Of a stretch of 15,876 nucleotides of DNA, positions 1 to 7,190 are shown piece by piece. The notes beneath the pieces were generated by a model, which was not told the origin of the DNA, did not search any database, and saw nothing but the letters and a program-made list of their open reading frames with translations. Each line of letters opens with the position of its first letter. Position 1 is the stretch's first letter. The translations under genes and the position numbers were made by a program. Source of the DNA: Chloroflexota bacterium (GTDB lineage: Bacteria > Chloroflexota > UBA6077 > JACQUR01); the NCBI GenBank assembly GCA_016210245.1, contig JACQUR010000302.1, forward strand, positions 1-15,876, in the 5' to 3' direction.

Positions 1-480
1 ATGCTGGGCAAGCCCGGCGAGGGGTTCAAGATCGCCATGGCCACGCTGGACGTGTTCCGCTCCACGGTCGGCGCCGCGGCCCTGGGACTCGCCCGCCGCG
101 CCCTGGACGAGGCGGTCGCCCGCGCCCGGTCGCGCGTCGCCTTCGGCCAGCCCCTGGCGAAGTTCCAGCTTGTGCAGGAGAAGCTGGCCGACATGGCAGT
201 GGAGATCGACGCCAGCGCGCTGCTGATCTACCGCGCCGCGTGGGCCAAGGACCGCGGCGCCGAGCGGGTCACGCGCGAGGCGGCCATGGCCAAGCTGTAC
301 GCCACGGAGGCCGCTCAGCGGGTGGTCGATTCGGCGGTGCAGTTGTTCGGTGGCCTGGGCGTCGTCTCGGGAGTGCCAGTGGAGCGGCTGTACCGCGAGG
401 TACGCATGCTCCGCATCTACGAGGGCGCCACCGAGATCCTGAAGCTGGTCGTGGCCGACCGAGTGCTGGCGCCGTACTGA
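1..480 (+). CDS. acyl-CoA dehydrogenase, C-terminal part (cut by window edge)
   Basis: This is the C-terminal all-helical domain of a flavin-dependent acyl-CoA dehydrogenase, which oxidises an acyl-CoA at the alpha-beta bond and passes electrons to ETF. The 159 visible residues begin inside the conserved LGxxGEGF(K) segment that opens this domain, so the methionine at base 1 is almost certainly internal and about 220-240 residues lie upstream of the window. Family marks include FGQPLAKFQ (about residues 48-56), EAAMAKLYATEAA (about 93-105), GGLGVVSGVPVERLYRE (about 116-132) and IYEGATEI (about 138-145). The Glu of IYEG is where many family members have the catalytic base. The gene ends convergently with the next one, 25 bases apart. 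The benzoate-CoA-ligase-like gene nearby makes a role in aromatic or alicyclic acyl-CoA breakdown possible, but substrate cannot be read from this fragment. Confidence 0.9.
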   Translation: MLGKPGEGFKIAMATLDVFRSTVGAAALGLARRALDEAVARARSRVAFGQPLAKFQLVQEKLADMAVEIDASALLIYRAAWAKDRGAERVTREAAMAKLYATEAAQRVVDSAVQLFGGLGVVSGVPVERLYREVRMLRIYEGATEILKLVVADRVLAPY

Positions 481-505
481 CAGCGTCTTTCCCCACCACG
501 CGCTC

Positions 506-1486
506 CTACTGAGCGGGCGACCACGGCCTTGGCGCTACTCGTTCGCCGTCATCAGCGAGAATGCCGACTCCGAATTCCACGCCAGCCGCAGTGGCGTCAT
601 CGTAGACCTGGAGTCCGTACGCGTAGCGCAGAAAGGGCGGGCTAACGCCAGCGGCTTCCAACCGCGCCAGGAACTCGGGGCCGCGATCGCGGGTAAAGCG
701 ACGGTGCCACCCCGCCACATCACCCCGGTGGAGCCGCGCCTTAGCCTCGAGCAGGACCCAGAACTCCTGCCCGGCGGGATCGCGGACGGGCACGGCGACA
801 TCGACCTCACCATCGACGGCGATGGGGCGGGGCGGTCCTTCCGGGCGGTAGCCCTTTGTCTCGAGCACGGGGACGAGCCGGAGCCGCCCCTCCCGCTCTG
901 CATGGGTACCGAAGATTTCGATCATGGGGCTCATCTTCTGATTGAGCTCGTGCAGGCGCTGCTCGGTCCGCACCTGGGCGGCCGTGAGTTCTTCCAGCCG
1001 CTGCTCGATGCGCGCCTGGGCCTGGGCCAGAGTTTCCACCACGGTCTCCAGCCGCTCCAGCCGCTGCTCGGTGCGCGCCTGGGCCTGGGCCAGAGTTTCC
1101 ACCACGGTCTCCAGCCGCTCCAGCCGCTGCTCGGTGCGCGCCTGGGCAGCCGCCAACTCCTCCAGCCGCTGCTCGGTGCGCGCCTGGGCCTGGGCCAGAG
1201 TTTCCACCACGGTCTCCAGCCGCTCCAGCCGCTGCTCGGTGCGCGCCTGGGCAGCCGCCAACTCCCCCAGCCGCTGCTCGGTACGCGCCTGGCTGGCCGC
1301 GTGTCGCTCCTCGGCCCGCACCTGTACTTCCACCAGGCGCTCGATGGCGTCTTCGATGCGCGCGAGGCGCTCGGGAAGCCCCAAGAGCTCCTCGGTGAGG
1401 ATGACGCGGCGCAGTTCTTCCCGCCACTCGGGCCGCTGCCGGGCCAGGTGTATGAATTGTCGAAAGGTGTTCTCGTCGAACTGCAT
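506..1486 (-). CDS. coiled-coil protein with C-terminal PD-(D/E)xK nuclease-like domain (DUF3782-like)
   Basis: A 326-residue protein in three parts. Residues 1-64 are helical and charged. Residues 65-182 form a coiled coil built from near-identical repeats of 14 and 21 residues. Residues 190-326 look like the PD-(D/E)xK nuclease-like fold found in uncharacterised DUF3782/DUF1626-type proteins, with GEVDVAV (Asp229) followed by the LLEAKA strand (Glu247 and Lys249). That D...ExK pattern is the usual metal-binding signature. I chose the ATG at 1486 (MQFDENTF). An in-frame extension upstream to about 1540 adds a short unconvincing stretch, and the base run TTGAG precedes this ATG. Biochemical function of this family is not established; nuclease activity is inferred from the motif. 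The gene stands alone, converging on the acyl-CoA dehydrogenase gene. Confidence 0.8.
   Translation of the reverse strand: MQFDENTFRQFIHLARQRPEWREELRRVILTEELLGLPERLARIEDAIERLVEVQVRAEERHAASQARTEQRLGELAAAQARTEQRLERLETVVETLAQAQARTEQRLEELAAAQARTEQRLERLETVVETLAQAQARTEQRLERLETVVETLAQAQARIEQRLEELTAAQVRTEQRLHELNQKMSPMIEIFGTHAEREGRLRLVPVLETKGYRPEGPPRPIAVDGEVDVAVPVRDPAGQEFWVLLEAKARLHRGDVAGWHRRFTRDRGPEFLARLEAAGVSPPFLRYAYGLQVYDDATAAGVEFGVGILADDGERVAPRPWSPAQ
941..1291 (-). repeat. in-gene coiled-coil coding repeats (42- and 63-base units)
   Basis: The DNA for residues 66-182 of the nuclease-like protein is a tandem array of almost identical units. Each starts QARTEQRL and is either 14 residues (about four copies, ending ELxx) or 21 residues (three copies, ending ERLETVVETLA). 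Unit lengths of two or three heptads keep the coiled-coil register. The 63-base copies are nearly identical in DNA, which points to recent duplication or gene conversion and makes the copy number likely to vary between strains. Confidence 0.9.
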
Positions 1487-1609
1487 CTCAAGACCATATG
1501 ATAGCGGTAGAGTACGGCAAGACGCAGCACTCTCATCCACGAGCCCTCAGCCGCCACCCCCTGGTCTTGGGACTGTGGGCACGAAGTGGGCCTGCTGGCC
1601 GCGGCCTCG

Positions 1610-1636
1610 CCGCGTCTCCGCGGCTCCGCGGTGAAG
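1610..1636. repeat. half-copy of an 8-base-word palindromic repeat
   Basis: These 27 bases match the right arm of the perfect hairpin at 12735-12807 at 22 of 27 positions. They use the same CTCCG-based 8-base word, with several T-to-C changes, and end in GGTGAA. No complementary left arm is visible, so this is a degenerate half-element. It lies in the short gap between the ligase stop (1644) and the coiled-coil gene start. Confidence 0.6.
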
Positions 1637-1643
1637 ACGGGCC

Positions 1644-3251
1644 CTACCCTCCCGAGCGCAACCGGTAGCGCTCGATTTTCCCCGTCGGGGTCTTGGGGAA
1701 CTCGGCCACGAACTCTATCCAGGCGGGGCGCTTGAAGGGCGGCAGGTGGGCGCGGGCGAACTCCTGGAGCTGGACCGCGAGCTCGGCGGAGGGCGCGTAG
1801 CCGGGCTGCAACGAGACGAACGCCTTCGGTTTCAGCAGCCCCTCCGAGTCGAGCGCGCCCACCACCGCGCACTCGGCCACCGCGGGGTGGGCCAGCAGCG
1901 TCCCCTCCACCTCCATCGGCGACACCCACTGGGCGCTCACCTTCAGCAGGTCGTCGCCGCGGCCGAAGTAGTAGAAGTAGCCATCGACATCCTGGTGGAA
2001 CTTGTCCCCGGTCCGCAGCCACTCGCCGGCGAAGGCCCGCTTGGTCCGGGCGTGCTTGTTCCAGTAGCAGGCGGCGACGCTCTCGCCTTTGATCCACAGG
2101 TCGCCCACCGTGCCGCGGGGGACCGGCTGCTCGTCCTCGTCCACCACCCGCGCCTCGTAGCCCGGGACCAGCTCGCCGCTGGCGCCGGGCCGCACGCGCC
2201 CGGGGCGATTGGAGATGTAGATGTAGCCGACCTCGGTGGAGCCAACCACGTCCAGCAGCTCCAGCCCGGTTCGCTCCTGCCAGCGCACGCACAGGGGCGC
2301 TGGCAGCGGTTCGCCGCCGCTGATGGCCAGGCGCAGCGAACCCAGGTCCAGCGGACTCGGCAGGGATTCCAGGTATCGCAGCAGCGCCACGTAGAAGGTG
2401 GGCACCGAGCAGAACACGGTCGGGCGAAAGCGGGCCAGCGCCTCCAGCACCCCGGCCGGATCCGGGCGCTTGCGCGCCAGGACGGCCGAGGCGCCGACGT
2501 ACAGCGGCATATACAGCGAGTTGACCAGCCCGTAGGAGAAGAACAGGCGCGGGACCGAGAAGGTCCGATCCTCGGGCGTCAGGCCCAGCCCGTGCCGCGC
2601 GAAGGGCTCTACGCAGTAGACCATGTCGTGGTGCAGGTGGACGACCCCCTTGGGGCGGCCCGTGGTGCCGGAGCTGTACAGCCAGTACGAGGGCTCGTCG
2701 CGGTGGGTGCCGGCCGGCGCCAGCTCGTCCGAGCTGTGCGCCAGCAGCTCCTGCAGGCTCACGCAGCCGGGCGGGGCCTCGCCCAGCACCACCACCGAGC
2801 GGAGGGAGCGCAGGCCGGAGCGAATGGGCTCCAGGCGGGGCAGCAGCTCCTGGTCGACCACCACGACGGCCGCTCGGCTGTCGTTCAGGTAGTAGGCGTA
2901 GTCGGCCGGGCTGGAGACGGTGTTGACCGGGACGGGCACCGCGCCCAGGCGCATGGCGCCCAGGAAGACGGCCAGAAACTCCGGACAGTCCGGAAGCAGG
3001 AGCACCACCCGCTCCTCGCGCCGCAGGCCGAGCGAGCGCAGGGCGTTGCCGGCGCGATTGGCCAGGCGGGAGAGAGCATCGTAACTGAGGGTGCCTCCCT
3101 CGTAGAACACCGCCGGCCGGCCGCCAAACCCGGCCTCCAGGTGCCGGTCCAGCAGCACCGTGCTCATGTTGAAGGTCTCGGGCAGCTCCAGCAGCGCCCC
3201 GCTGTCGCTCACGCCCAGCGGCCGAAGGTCGTACGTGGTACCTGCACTCAT
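1644..3251 (-). CDS. benzoate-CoA ligase family protein (ANL superfamily AMP-forming acyl-CoA synthetase)
   Basis: A 535-residue cytoplasmic ligase that would activate an aromatic or related carboxylic acid with ATP and CoA, giving acyl-CoA, AMP and pyrophosphate. Seen in order: the opening LPETFNMSTVLLDRH, typical of benzoate/aminobenzoate-CoA ligases; the P-loop YSSGTTGRPKG (192-202); LFFSYGLVNSLYMPL (236-250); GSTEVGY (337-343); EWLRTGDKF (410-418, Asp415); the hinge GRGDDLLKVSAQWVSP (430-445); and PKTPTGKIERYRLR (519-532) with the C-domain lysine, Lys525. Length and motifs match the benzoate-CoA ligase family (BadA/BclA). The ATG at 3251 has GTGAGGCACC just upstream. The adjacent acyl-CoA dehydrogenase fits a catabolic role. 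Substrate choice among benzoate, hydroxybenzoate and aminobenzoate is unresolved, and no ring-reduction or epoxidation genes are in view. Confidence 0.9.
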   Translation of the reverse strand: MSAGTTYDLRPLGVSDSGALLELPETFNMSTVLLDRHLEAGFGGRPAVFYEGGTLSYDALSRLANRAGNALRSLGLRREERVVLLLPDCPEFLAVFLGAMRLGAVPVPVNTVSSPADYAYYLNDSRAAVVVVDQELLPRLEPIRSGLRSLRSVVVLGEAPPGCVSLQELLAHSSDELAPAGTHRDEPSYWLYSSGTTGRPKGVVHLHHDMVYCVEPFARHGLGLTPEDRTFSVPRLFFSYGLVNSLYMPLYVGASAVLARKRPDPAGVLEALARFRPTVFCSVPTFYVALLRYLESLPSPLDLGSLRLAISGGEPLPAPLCVRWQERTGLELLDVVGSTEVGYIYISNRPGRVRPGASGELVPGYEARVVDEDEQPVPRGTVGDLWIKGESVAACYWNKHARTKRAFAGEWLRTGDKFHQDVDGYFYYFGRGDDLLKVSAQWVSPMEVEGTLLAHPAVAECAVVGALDSEGLLKPKAFVSLQPGYAPSAELAVQLQEFARAHLPPFKRPAWIEFVAEFPKTPTGKIERYRLRSGG

Positions 3252-3271
3252 GGTGCCTCACAACGAGGAGT

Positions 3272-3332
3272 GCAGATTTGAGAGTGCAGAGTGCAGATTG
3301 AGGCAATCTGCACTCTGCACTCTCAAATCTGC
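3272..3332. repeat. perfect hairpin repeat, arms of tandem 7-base words (word GAGTGCA)
   Basis: The arms 3272-3300 and 3304-3332 are exact reverse complements (29 base pairs) with a 3-base loop, AGG. The left arm reads as consecutive 7-base words: GAGTGCA twice, flanked by related words. It lies between the ligase start (3251) and the dehydrogenase end (3416), which are transcribed in the same direction. No T-run follows on either side, so it is not a standard intrinsic terminator. Confidence 0.9.
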
Positions 3333-3370
3333 TGCTCTACTTCCCGCCTGGAACGTACATGGTGACCGCC

Positions 3371-3412
3371 GATTGCCTCAATCTACACTCTCAAATCTCA
3401 AATCTGCACTCC
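3371..3412. repeat. second, one-armed copy of the neighbouring 7-base-word repeat, core inverted
   Basis: The core at 3371-3383 (GATTGCCTCAATC) is the exact reverse complement of the core of the neighbouring hairpin at 3296-3308. To its right come 7-base words (ACACTCT, CAAATCT twice, GCACTCC) like those of the full element. The left arm is absent. It ends only a few bases before the dehydrogenase stop codon at 3416-3418. Confidence 0.75.
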
Positions 3413-3415
3413 CCC

Positions 3416-4747
3416 TCACACCACCGTCGGGACGCGCGTCGCCACCGGGCGCCAGACGTTGACCACCTTGGGGCTGGGGTGCGGTTTGAGGCCGCTGCGC
3501 GTGTCCACCACCAGCGGCGCGTGCTCGACCACAGCATGGTAGTCGACGCTCGAGTGGGGTGTCAGGATAACCACGCAGTCCTGCGCCCGCAGCGCCTCGG
3601 GGTGCAGCGGCTGGGACTCGTACCGCTCGCCAGCGACGGAGACGGAGCCGATGAGCGGGTCGTGGTAGCTCACCTCCGCGCCGCGGCGCGCCAGCTCCTC
3701 CAGGACGCGGAGCGCGGCCGACTCGCGCGTGTCAGCGATGTCGGCCTTGTACGTCACTCCCAGCAGCAGGACCCGCGCCCCGGCCAGCTCCCGGCCGCGC
3801 TCGGCCAGCGCCTCGCGCACCTTGCGCACGATCATGCGCGGCATCTCGTCGTTGATCTGGGCCGAAACCTCGATCAACTGAGCGGCCATGCCGTGCTCGC
3901 GGGCGATGGCCTCCAGGTACAGCGGGACGACCGGGATGCAGTGGCCGCCCACGCCTGGGCTGGGGTAATGGGGCAGGAAGGCGAAGGGCTTGGTGGAGGC
4001 CGCGTCGATCACCTCCCAGATGTTGATCCCCAGGCGGTCGCACAGCAGCGCCATCTCGTTGATGAAGCTGATGTTGATGAAGCGAAAGGTATTCTCGACC
4101 AGCTTGGACATCTCCGCGATGTCGGGCGAGGCGACCGGCTTGACCTGGTCGATGAAGTGGGCGAAGAAGGCGCAGGCGGCCTCGGTGCAGCGCTCGGTCA
4201 CGCCGCCCACCAGCTTGGGCGTATTGCGCACGTTGAAGCGCACGTTGCCCGGATCGATGCGCTCCGGGGCGAAGACGAGGTGGTAGTCCACGCCCACCTG
4301 GAGGCCGGTCGCCTGGAGGCGGGGCAGCAGCACGGCGCGGGTGGTGCCGGGCGCGCACGTGCTCTGCAGCACGACCAGCATCTCCCGGTGCAGGCGCTTG
4401 GCGACCGAGTCTGCGGCCGCCTCGACGAAGCGCAGATCCGGCTCGCGGGCCGCGGTCAGCGGCGTGGGCACGCAGATGATGGCTGCGTCCAGCTTACGCA
4501 GCGGCTCGAAGCTCCCGCTGGCGCGCAGCAGCCCTCGCTCCTTCAAGGCCGCGACCGCCTCGGAGGCGACGTCGGAGACGGGGCTGCGGCCGGCGTTGAT
4601 CGCCCCGACCTTGGCCTCGTCCACGTCGAACCCGGTCACCGAGAAGCCGGCGCTGGCGATCTCCACGGCCATCGGGAGGCCGGCATACCCCAGGCCGATG
4701 ATGCCGATGCTCGCTTGCTTGTGCTTGAGTCGATCGATGAGGGGCAC
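3416..4747 (-). CDS. nucleotide-sugar dehydrogenase (UDP-GlcNAc/ManNAc or UDP-glucose 6-dehydrogenase, WbpA-like)
   Basis: A 443-residue enzyme that would oxidise C6 of a UDP-sugar to a uronic acid in two NAD-dependent steps, supplying acidic sugars for envelope or capsule glycans. The N-terminal Rossmann motif is GLGYAGLPMA (18-27). CVPTPLTAAREPDL (92-105) and STCAPGTT (129-136) are typical of the UDP-HexNAc dehydrogenase branch rather than the classical UDP-glucose branch. Central EMSKLVENTFR (212-222) carries a conserved Lys. The catalytic cysteine is Cys270 in PGVGGHCIPVVP. GVTYKADIADTRES (330-343) marks the C-terminal UDP-binding domain. Length is normal. The start is GTG at 4747, preceded by GGAGGGAAGGGC. 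It probably feeds the glycan genes at 7185-12253, though it is not in their operon. Exact sugar is inferred only. Confidence 0.9.
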   Translation of the reverse strand: MPLIDRLKHKQASIGIIGLGYAGLPMAVEIASAGFSVTGFDVDEAKVGAINAGRSPVSDVASEAVAALKERGLLRASGSFEPLRKLDAAIICVPTPLTAAREPDLRFVEAAADSVAKRLHREMLVVLQSTCAPGTTRAVLLPRLQATGLQVGVDYHLVFAPERIDPGNVRFNVRNTPKLVGGVTERCTEAACAFFAHFIDQVKPVASPDIAEMSKLVENTFRFINISFINEMALLCDRLGINIWEVIDAASTKPFAFLPHYPSPGVGGHCIPVVPLYLEAIAREHGMAAQLIEVSAQINDEMPRMIVRKVREALAERGRELAGARVLLLGVTYKADIADTRESAALRVLEELARRGAEVSYHDPLIGSVSVAGERYESQPLHPEALRAQDCVVILTPHSSVDYHAVVEHAPLVVDTRSGLKPHPSPKVVNVWRPVATRVPTVV

Positions 4748-5121
4748 GCCCTTCCCTCCTACCTTCCCTGACCTCCTGGGGTCAGTCGACCTCTACGGGC
4801 TCCGGTGCCTCCGCTCCGTCCCTGGTGGCGCACGCAGCCCGCTGCTGCCACGGTCGGTGCGGGAAGCGAACGCCAGGCACTCGCTTGATCCTGGTGATGG
4901 ACAGGCCACCGGTCCAGACGCCCCGCGCGCTCCGCGAAGGCAACAGCCGGGCGTATTCTGGCACAGGGAGAGGGAGGCGTCAATGAACGGCGGCCGAGGA
5001 GGGCGGGGACGGTTCAGGGCTGGGCGGACAGGCGGCAGGGGGTGGCGATCTGGCCAGGGCCGGCCGCGCGGAGCAGGCCCACCGTGGTGAGGCGGGAGGT
5101 GGCCATGACCTCTGGCCCGGT
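4748..5121. other. intergenic stretch, probable leader of the sugar dehydrogenase gene
   Basis: About 370 bases between the dehydrogenase start and the receiver gene stop. I see no convincing gene. It holds the dehydrogenase ribosome site, a small inverted repeat (TGACC, 6 bases, GGTCA at 4769-4784) about 20 bases upstream of the start codon, and a candidate promoter at 4955-4983. A 36-codon Gly/Arg-rich frame from 4983 on the plus strand has an AGGG-rich run before it but looks like composition bias. Confidence 0.6.
4955..4983 (-). promoter_or_regulatory. candidate sigma-70-type promoter for the sugar dehydrogenase gene
   Basis: Read on the minus strand there is TTGACG (4983-4978; 5 of 6 to consensus), a 17-base spacer and CAGAAT (4960-4955; 4 of 6). 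Transcription would start near 4948 and leave a leader of about 200 bases before the GTG at 4747. The spacing is ideal, but the -10 box is weak. Confidence 0.3.
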
Positions 5122-5526
5122 TCAGTTGCCCAGGGCGCGGCTCAGCACCAGCAGCAGCGCCCCCAGGTCGAAAGGCTTGGGGATGGTGGCGGCGAAGAGC
5201 GGCGCGTCGGAGGGCGTGATCACCTCGGGTGTGGAGGAGATGGCCAGCAGCGGGATCCGGGCGGTGTCGGGGTCGGCCTTGAGGCTGCGGGCCACCTCCA
5301 ACCCGTCCTTGCCGGGCAGCACCATGTCGAGCAGCACCACGTCGGGCGAGCACAGCGCAGCCAGGCGGAGCGCCTCCTCCCCGGTGCGAGCCGACACGGT
5401 CTGGTAGCCTTCGTCCTGCAGCAGCTCGACGAAGAACCGATTGAGATCGACCTCATCGTCGACGACGAGCGCCATCGGGCGCCCATCACGCTCGGGGGCT
5501 TGCCAGCGACTCTTTCCGTTCCGCAT
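5122..5526 (-). CDS. stand-alone response regulator receiver protein
   Basis: A 134-residue CheY-like receiver with no output domain. Acidic pocket residues are Asp23-Asp24 (VVDDE), the phospho-acceptor is Asp67 (LLDMVLPGKDG), the conserved Ser is at about 98 (AISS) and the conserved Lys is Lys117 (IPKPF). A 17-residue polar leader precedes the domain. I chose ATG 5526 (MRNGKSRW), which has GGAAGGCGG upstream at a rather long spacing. A TTG at 5547 or the ATG at 5475, right before the domain, are alternatives. No histidine kinase is nearby, so it would act by protein contact or phosphorelay with an unlinked partner. It is divergent from the phosphatase gene at 5748. Confidence 0.9.
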   Translation of the reverse strand: MRNGKSRWQAPERDGRPMALVVDDEVDLNRFFVELLQDEGYQTVSARTGEEALRLAALCSPDVVLLDMVLPGKDGLEVARSLKADPDTARIPLLAISSTPEVITPSDAPLFAATIPKPFDLGALLLVLSRALGN

Positions 5527-5648
5527 TGCTCGTATGCCGCCTTCCAATCCAGTTCTGCTCTGTGCTTAGCGGCTCTTGCTCGATTCTGGGATCGGAGCTC
5601 TCCCCACCCCGAAATCCACCAGCACCCACGCGCATAGCCGGAATTAAG

Positions 5649-5664
5649 GCAATACGCGTGCCAG
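5649..5664 (-). promoter_or_regulatory. sigma-54-like -24/-12 promoter motif upstream of the receiver gene
   Basis: On the minus strand the sequence CTGGCACGCGTATTGC matches the RpoN consensus TGGCAC, 5 bases, TTGC at every defined position, with GG and GC correctly spaced. It points toward the receiver gene and would give a leader of about 110 bases. Many Chloroflexota lack RpoN, so a chance match is possible. Confidence 0.3.
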
Positions 5665-5712
5665 CAGAGCGCCGCTCGCGTTATGTCTAGCCTGGCCTCG
5701 CTCCGCCCGCTG

Positions 5713-5742
5713 TGGTATCCTTGCCCACCTTTTGGCAGGAGG
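5713..5742 (+). promoter_or_regulatory. extended -10 box and strong ribosome site of the PhoD-like gene
   Basis: TGGTATCCT at 5713-5721 resembles an extended -10 element; no clear -35 is visible. AGGAGG at 5737-5742 lies 5 bases before ATG 5748 and decides that start over an in-frame GTG at 5712, which would put 12 extra residues ahead of the Tat signal. Confidence 0.4.
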
Positions 5743-5747
5743 CGGGA

Positions 5748-7121
5748 ATGGAGCGCAACCACCAGCGGGGCACCTCATGGGCACCTACTCGGCGACAGTT
5801 TCTTCAACTCGCGGCCGGCGGCCTCGGCGCCGGCGCCCTGGCGACCTGGGGTGTGCCGTCGCTCCAGCCGCTGTCGGCCGCGGCCGCCGCTCGGGCGGTG
5901 GCGCTGGGGCCGGCCTGCGGCGACGTGGGAGCGCGCAGCGCCGTGTTCTGGGCGCGGGCCGACGGGCCGGGCGTGCTGTGCTTCCGTCTCTCGACCTCGC
6001 CCGAGCTGCGCGCTGGCCGGGACCTCGTGGCTCCGGCCAGCGCCGAGACCGGCTTCGCCGCCTCGCTCCCGGTCGAGGGGTTGGAGCCCGCCAGCCGCTA
6101 CTACTACGCCGCGGTGGCCGGCGGGCCCGGCGACGACCCTGGAGCGGTGCTGAACTGGGCTGCCGAGCGGGGCCTGCTGGCCGAGCTGCGGGGCAGCTTC
6201 CGCACCGCTCCGAGTGAGGCGGACGCGGGCGAGGCGATCTTCACCTGGGGGGGTGACCTGGGCGCGAACTTCCGCCCGTTCACCATCTTCGATGCCATGC
6301 GGCGCGACCAGCCCGACTTCCACATCCTGCTGGGCGACACCATCTATGCCGACCAGGTCTGGACCGCCACTTCGCTCGACGACTACCGGCGCAAGTACTG
6401 GGAGACCCTCTCCGACTCGTCCTTGCAGGCCTTCGCCCGCGCCACGCCCTGGTGGGCTATCTGGGACGACCACGAGGTCAGCGACGACTTCGACAGTACC
6501 TTCCCGAGCATGCCGATCGGCCGCCAGGCTTTCCAGGAGGCCTGGCCCATCCGCCGCCAGCCCGACGACCCCACGCGCCTGTACCGCTCCTTCCGCTGGG
6601 GCCAACTGGCCGAGTTCTTCATCCTGGACACCCGCCAGTACCGCAGCCCGGATGACGTGGCCGACGGCCCCTCCAAGACTCTGCTCGGGTCGGCCCAGAT
6701 GGACTGGTTGCTGGCCGGCCTGCAGGCCTCGCCCGCGCGGCTGAAGTTCGTGGTCTCCAGCGGCCCGCTGCGCTACGCCAGCGAGGATGACTGGTCGGGC
6801 TTTCGGTTCGAGCGGGACCGTCTGCTGAGCTTCGTGGTCGCCAACGGGATCACCGGGCTGGTGGTTCTGAGCGGCGATATGCACTACGGGACCGCGGTGG
6901 AGCACCCGGAGGGGATCACCGAGGTGACCGTCGGCCCGCTGGCCCAGACCCCCCTCGACAACAGCCCCGTGTACGGGCAAGCAGGAGTGCGCTATACCTA
7001 CAACGCCGGACTCACCTACGGCCGCGGCCACGTGCGCCCGACGCCGGATGGGGCAGAGGTCTTCCTCTCCATCCGCGACCAGGACGGCCGCAGCCTGTAC
7101 GAGATCCGGGCTACAGGTTGA
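5748..7121 (+). CDS. PhoD-like alkaline phosphatase/phosphodiesterase, Tat-exported
   Basis: A 457-residue metallophosphatase of the alkaline phosphatase D family, which hydrolyses phosphate mono- or diesters outside the cytoplasm. The N-terminus is a Tat signal: TRRQFLQLAAGG at 14-25, a hydrophobic stretch, then an Ala-rich region near 44-50 for cleavage. A beta-sandwich PhoD_N-like domain (about 50-155) includes ARSAVFWARADGPG and LEPASRYYYAA. The catalytic domain has LGDTIYADQ (195-203), WDDHEVSDDF (239-248), LDTRQYRS (293-300) and LSGDMHYG (374-381), the expected metal-ligand motifs. The early metal motif is WGGDLGA where many PhoD enzymes have a Cys-containing SCQ-type motif, so it belongs to a variant branch. 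Its TGA stop falls inside a 7-base-word repeat shared with the convergent methyltransferase gene. Phosphate-starvation control is plausible but no Pho box was identified. Confidence 0.9.
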   Translation: MERNHQRGTSWAPTRRQFLQLAAGGLGAGALATWGVPSLQPLSAAAAARAVALGPACGDVGARSAVFWARADGPGVLCFRLSTSPELRAGRDLVAPASAETGFAASLPVEGLEPASRYYYAAVAGGPGDDPGAVLNWAAERGLLAELRGSFRTAPSEADAGEAIFTWGGDLGANFRPFTIFDAMRRDQPDFHILLGDTIYADQVWTATSLDDYRRKYWETLSDSSLQAFARATPWWAIWDDHEVSDDFDSTFPSMPIGRQAFQEAWPIRRQPDDPTRLYRSFRWGQLAEFFILDTRQYRSPDDVADGPSKTLLGSAQMDWLLAGLQASPARLKFVVSSGPLRYASEDDWSGFRFERDRLLSFVVANGITGLVVLSGDMHYGTAVEHPEGITEVTVGPLAQTPLDNSPVYGQAGVRYTYNAGLTYGRGHVRPTPDGAEVFLSIRDQDGRSLYEIRATG

Positions 7122-7190
7122 AGGTTGCAGGCTGGATGAATGGTGAATGATGAATGGAGGCCTCCATTCATCATTCACCATTCATCATTC
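7117..7190. repeat. perfect hairpin repeat between convergent genes (words GGTTGAA and GATGAAT)
   Basis: Bases 7135-7186 form a perfect 52-base palindrome with 26-base arms and no loop; the apex is GGAGGCCTCC. The left side reads as 7-base words GATGAAT, GGTGAAT, GATGAAT. Immediately to the left is a second run, GGTTGAA, GGTTGCA, GGCTGGA, in the same 7-base register. The phosphatase stop (7119-7121) and the methyltransferase stop (7185-7187) both lie in the element. Confidence 0.92.

Noticed and set aside
3272..3332. The large hairpins as ordinary rho-independent terminators
   Set aside because: None is followed by a T-run on either strand; their tandem-word arms are longer and more regular than terminator stems; and one lies inside a coding region.
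4782..4964. A 60-residue open frame and possible tRNA-like stretch on the minus strand
   Set aside because: There is no ribosome site before the GTG at 4964 (C-rich upstream). The Arg/Pro-rich product has no family pattern, and no cloverleaf with a proper T-arm stem could be built around the GTTCG bases.
4983..5090. A 36-codon Gly/Arg-rich frame starting MNGGRGGRGRF on the plus strand
   Set aside because: It has a purine-rich lead-in, but the composition is what GC-rich non-coding DNA gives by default, and the ATG coincides with the reverse of a candidate -35 box.
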